Assembly (NCBI GenBank): GCA_000403275.2
Contig: KE159599.1
Span: 124,001-188,000 of the forward strand
DNA from: Lachnospiraceae bacterium 28-4
Lineage (GTDB): Bacteria; Bacillota; Clostridia; Lachnospirales; Lachnospiraceae
DNA length: 64,000 nt
Direction of reading: 5' to 3'
Part shown: positions 61,869-64,000 of the stretch, one piece after another
Layout: every line of letters begins with the position of its first letter
Numbering within the stretch: position 1 is the first letter of the stretch
Program-made: the position numbers and the translations under genes
The notes under the pieces: model-generated
What the model saw: the letters and a program-made list of their open reading frames with translations, nothing else
Told to the model about the DNA's origin: nothing
The model's database searches: none

Positions 61869-62336
61869 TTACTGCAACAGTTCATTTTGTAAGAATCTTT
61901 TGATATAAGGTGTGCTTTCTTCGGTTATAGAAGGCATAAAAGCCATATATCTACATTTTTGATAGCGTTCCTTATCCATGATGAAGTCATATCCCATAAC
62001 ACATTTAGGATTGCAATCATTAGGATTCACAAGGCGTTTGCAGACAGACGCTTTTGCAATTTCTTTTTTCATCTTTGCCGGAAGCGTCTCTAAAAACCCC
62101 ATGTACTCATTAAGATGCTGTGGGAAAATTCTAATCTTTATTCCCGTTTTTCTGCAAACGAAAGTGGCTAATGTCTTTTTTGTATCCCGAAAAAGATAGG
62201 AAACAGTAAAACCGCTTTTAGCTGTTTTGATTTCACGTTTGCAGTTGCTATCCAGAAGAAGATTATTTATATCTTCTACGAGATTTCTGCTTGCACCGGT
62301 AGTCTCTAAAAATTCATCATAATTTTTATCTGTCAT
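61869..62336 (-). CDS. Uncharacterised protein with a Cys-rich C-terminal half
   Basis: 155 residues. KKTLATFVCRKTGIKIRIFPQHLNEYMGFL and ASVCKRLVNPNDCNPKCVMGYDFIMDKERYQKCRYMAFM stand out; the Cys spacing suggests metal binding. Proteins of this size and pattern appear beside AraC/GyrI-type regulators in Firmicutes. Lies 9 bp downstream of the AraC gene. Function unknown. Confidence 0.7.
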   Translation of the reverse strand: MTDKNYDEFLETTGASRNLVEDINNLLLDSNCKREIKTAKSGFTVSYLFRDTKKTLATFVCRKTGIKIRIFPQHLNEYMGFLETLPAKMKKEIAKASVCKRLVNPNDCNPKCVMGYDFIMDKERYQKCRYMAFMPSITEESTPYIKRFLQNELLQ

Positions 62337-62345
62337 GTTGTAACC

Positions 62346-63194
62346 TCATATTTTTCTGATTGGCAGCCAAACTTCATATTGCATATTATTCGGGTCAGGG
62401 TTTAGATAAACCTCTATATCAGGAGCATTAGCCAATTCAAATCCAGAGGCTGGAAGCCATTCTGTTATAATGCGTTGTTCCAATTCTTGAATGGATATCC
62501 CTGTACCAATTCCGCTAAAAATAGCCCATGTACAAGCAGGAACAACATATTCATCTAAGGAATTGTCGATTTCAGCGGAGGAAGATACAGCTATAAAATA
62601 TCGCCAGTCCTCTTCGTCATTGCACACGCTTACACCCAAGACACCCATAGGCTGATTATTCATAAGCGGTGCCATTTTTTCTAATGTACCGTTTACAGCT
62701 GCATTTTGCCATATTTGCGGTACGGCTGCGAAATTGTTTTCTATTTCCTTATCCAGTGGATGAGATACTCCCACAATGCGAAAGGCTGCTTTTTCTTCAA
62801 TGCGATAATTCAATTCTTCTACTCCTTTTACGGTTATTTTAAAGCTGATAGGGGAATAAGACTTCATAGGAACGCCTCCTTTTTTTGCCATTGATGGCGC
62901 TATGCCATGCACATTTTGAAATGCCCTGTTAAATGCAGTCGGGGAAGAATACCCATATTTCATACCAATATCAATAATTTTTTCAGTTCCGCTTTGCAGA
63001 TCGATAGCGGCTAAAGACATTCGCCTACGACGGATATATTCCGAAAGCGGAATACCTGCCATATATGCAAACATTCTTTGAAAGTGGTATGTAGAGCAGC
63101 ATGCTATGCGCGCAAGTTCATCATAGCTTATTTCTTCTGCAAGATGTTCCTCAATATAAGAAATTGTTTTATTCAGTTTTTCTATCCATTCCAT
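62346..63194 (-). CDS. AraC-family regulator with GyrI-like effector-binding domain
   Basis: 282 residues. Two AraC helix-turn-helix motifs in the first ~105 residues (YDELARIACCSTYHFQRMFAYMAG; KIIDIGMKYGYSSPTAFNRAFQNVHG). The C-terminal half is a GyrI/effector-binding domain (AFRIVGVSHPLD, WAIFSGIGTGISIQELEQRI, IEVYLNPDPNNMQYEVWLPI). Likely senses a small lipophilic or cationic compound. Confidence 0.92.
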   Translation of the reverse strand: MEWIEKLNKTISYIEEHLAEEISYDELARIACCSTYHFQRMFAYMAGIPLSEYIRRRRMSLAAIDLQSGTEKIIDIGMKYGYSSPTAFNRAFQNVHGIAPSMAKKGGVPMKSYSPISFKITVKGVEELNYRIEEKAAFRIVGVSHPLDKEIENNFAAVPQIWQNAAVNGTLEKMAPLMNNQPMGVLGVSVCNDEEDWRYFIAVSSSAEIDNSLDEYVVPACTWAIFSGIGTGISIQELEQRIITEWLPASGFELANAPDIEVYLNPDPNNMQYEVWLPIRKI

Positions 63195-63273
63195 TTTTCT
63201 ACTCCTTTCCAGTGATAATTATATTTCTTTGGATTGATTATTTCCTCTCTTTTCATGCACAAAAAAGAGAGTG

Positions 63274-63843
63274 TCAGAAGTTTATACTTGCTTTTTTTGC
63301 CTGATTGCATAAATCACGGCCTTTTAATGTATATAATTTATCATCTTTAATAAAGTGTGTACCGCATTGCCTAAACTCAAAATGTACGTTATGGGAAATA
63401 ATATTTTTATGCCTAATAGGAAGGCTGGAAAAAATGTGTAATCGGTAATCGGCATTTTCTTGATTTTCAACCGTACAGCCAACCGTAACATTTTCGTACC
63501 CACTTTCCCAATCATGCGGGACACAATCCAAAAATCTTTCAATTCTTTTTGTCAGAAAGAGAAAATGTAAGTCGGAGCGTTCTCGTATCATTTCCCAGCA
63601 TTCAGTACGCCATTTATCTGCATCCTCTATCAAGAAGTCTGATGAAAAACATACATAAACCATTTGCCCCGATTTCATTTTGTAAGTTCCATTTTTGTTT
63701 TTTTCAATAGGGGCATAAAATTTTTCGGTTTGCTTAATAATGTTTGTGTCAATTCCCTTTTTATAATCTCCCTTATGTATGTAGCAAAATTTGCAGCCTG
63801 CACTGTAACGATGACAGCCACGCCAAGGATTCCATATCGCCAT
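63274..63843 (-). CDS. DUF5131-like (phage Gp37/Gp68-like) protein, internally shortened
   Basis: 189 residues. N-terminus AIWNPWRGCHRYSAGCKFCY has the family's Cys-rich start, then CFSSDFLIEDADKWR, FLFLTKRIERF and VTVGCTVENQENADYR. After HKNIISH it jumps straight to VHFEFRQCGTHFIKDDKLY, skipping the ~50-60 residues with the conserved CGGESG-type motif that normally lie between. The frame is intact, so the deletion was in frame; the product is probably inactive. Confidence 0.75.
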   Translation of the reverse strand: MAIWNPWRGCHRYSAGCKFCYIHKGDYKKGIDTNIIKQTEKFYAPIEKNKNGTYKMKSGQMVYVCFSSDFLIEDADKWRTECWEMIRERSDLHFLFLTKRIERFLDCVPHDWESGYENVTVGCTVENQENADYRLHIFSSLPIRHKNIISHNVHFEFRQCGTHFIKDDKLYTLKGRDLCNQAKKASINF

Positions 63844-63904
63844 TTTTATCCTCCAATCTACTATTCTATATAACTTTATACGGATTTTTTCCCCCTCTTA
63901 CCCA

Positions 63905-63932
63905 TAAAAAAGAGCCAGCCACCGGCCAGCTC
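63905..63932 (-). terminator. Terminator of a gene entering from the right
   Basis: Stem GAGCTGGCC / GGCTGGCTC followed by TTTTTT on the minus strand. Confidence 0.75.
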
Positions 63933-63971
63933 TCAAATTTACTATGTATCACCTATAGCGCCACTTTTCCA

Positions 63972-64000
63972 TTATTCTACTTCCTTTGCAGGAAATCCGG
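63972..64000 (-). CDS. Last codons of a gene beyond the right edge (partial)
   Basis: A minus-strand frame reading GFPAKEVE then TAA ends at 63972, about 40 bp before the terminator at 63905-63932. Too short to identify. Confidence 0.35.

Overview
The window looks like a chromosomal segment of a Lachnospiraceae (Clostridia) genome. The evidence is the large DUF5717-like/DUF5716-like gene pair, the YtrA-type GntR/ABC operon, a CIRCE-controlled htpG, thyA-folA, an IlvE-type aminotransferase and the promoter style. All calls come from reading the sequence by eye. No database search or folding program was run, so family names are recognition-level and secondary structures are base-pairing read directly from the sequence.

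Layout. 1-36,960 is mostly core chromosome. It holds an ASKHA-like/DUF5717 pair (minus), a GntR-ABC-permease operon (plus), a peptidoglycan-binding protein gene split by a 1.35-kb insertion, htpG, a PrsA-like foldase with a COG2509 flavoprotein, sbcCD, a PHP protein and ilvE. A short AT-rich patch of decayed defence genes follows (frameshifted Schlafen/AlbA_2 gene, nuclease-domain remnant of a type III restriction-like protein). Then come thyA-folA, a beta-CASP protein, an ABC exporter, a YtaF-like membrane protein, a Ca-type P-ATPase and a large lipoprotein. A tRNA-Leu (anticodon AAG) at 37,054 marks the start of a mosaic of mobile DNA. This contains a collapsed tyrosine integrase, a phage tail fragment dominated by a 2,264-residue tape-measure protein, a large serine recombinase with Tn916-like accessory genes and a TetR/ABC cassette, then an AT-rich island (54.2-61.4 kb), IS4- and IS3-type insertions, and an AraC regulator near the right edge.

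Two things stand out. (1) Four long hairpin elements in two families (A: 4674-5123 and 30077-30446; B: 7248-7542 and 7606-7916). Each has a conserved core of three short hairpins on top of a 46-120 bp stem. The stem sequence differs completely between copies but stays self-complementary within each copy. One core hairpin shows a compensatory base-pair change. The host also carries intact-looking sbcCD, the hairpin nuclease.

(2) The 54.2-61.4 kb island. A 967-residue protein with a DLDTD motif and surrounding features of single-chain double-psi-beta-barrel RNA polymerases (YonO / eukaryotic-RdRP-like) sits beside a two-gene unit, TIR/deoxyribosyltransferase-like plus DUF2971. Both transcription units are preceded by the same ~400-bp control region: an intrinsic terminator, a near-perfect sigma-A promoter (spacing 17) whose spacer is filled by a LexA-type box, a second box 30 bp away, and a ~222-nt leader ending in an intrinsic terminator. 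This reads as an SOS-type, attenuated regulon pairing an unusual RNA polymerase with a putative defence effector. The effector gene has been cut from its promoter by an IS4-family insertion 13 codons after its start.
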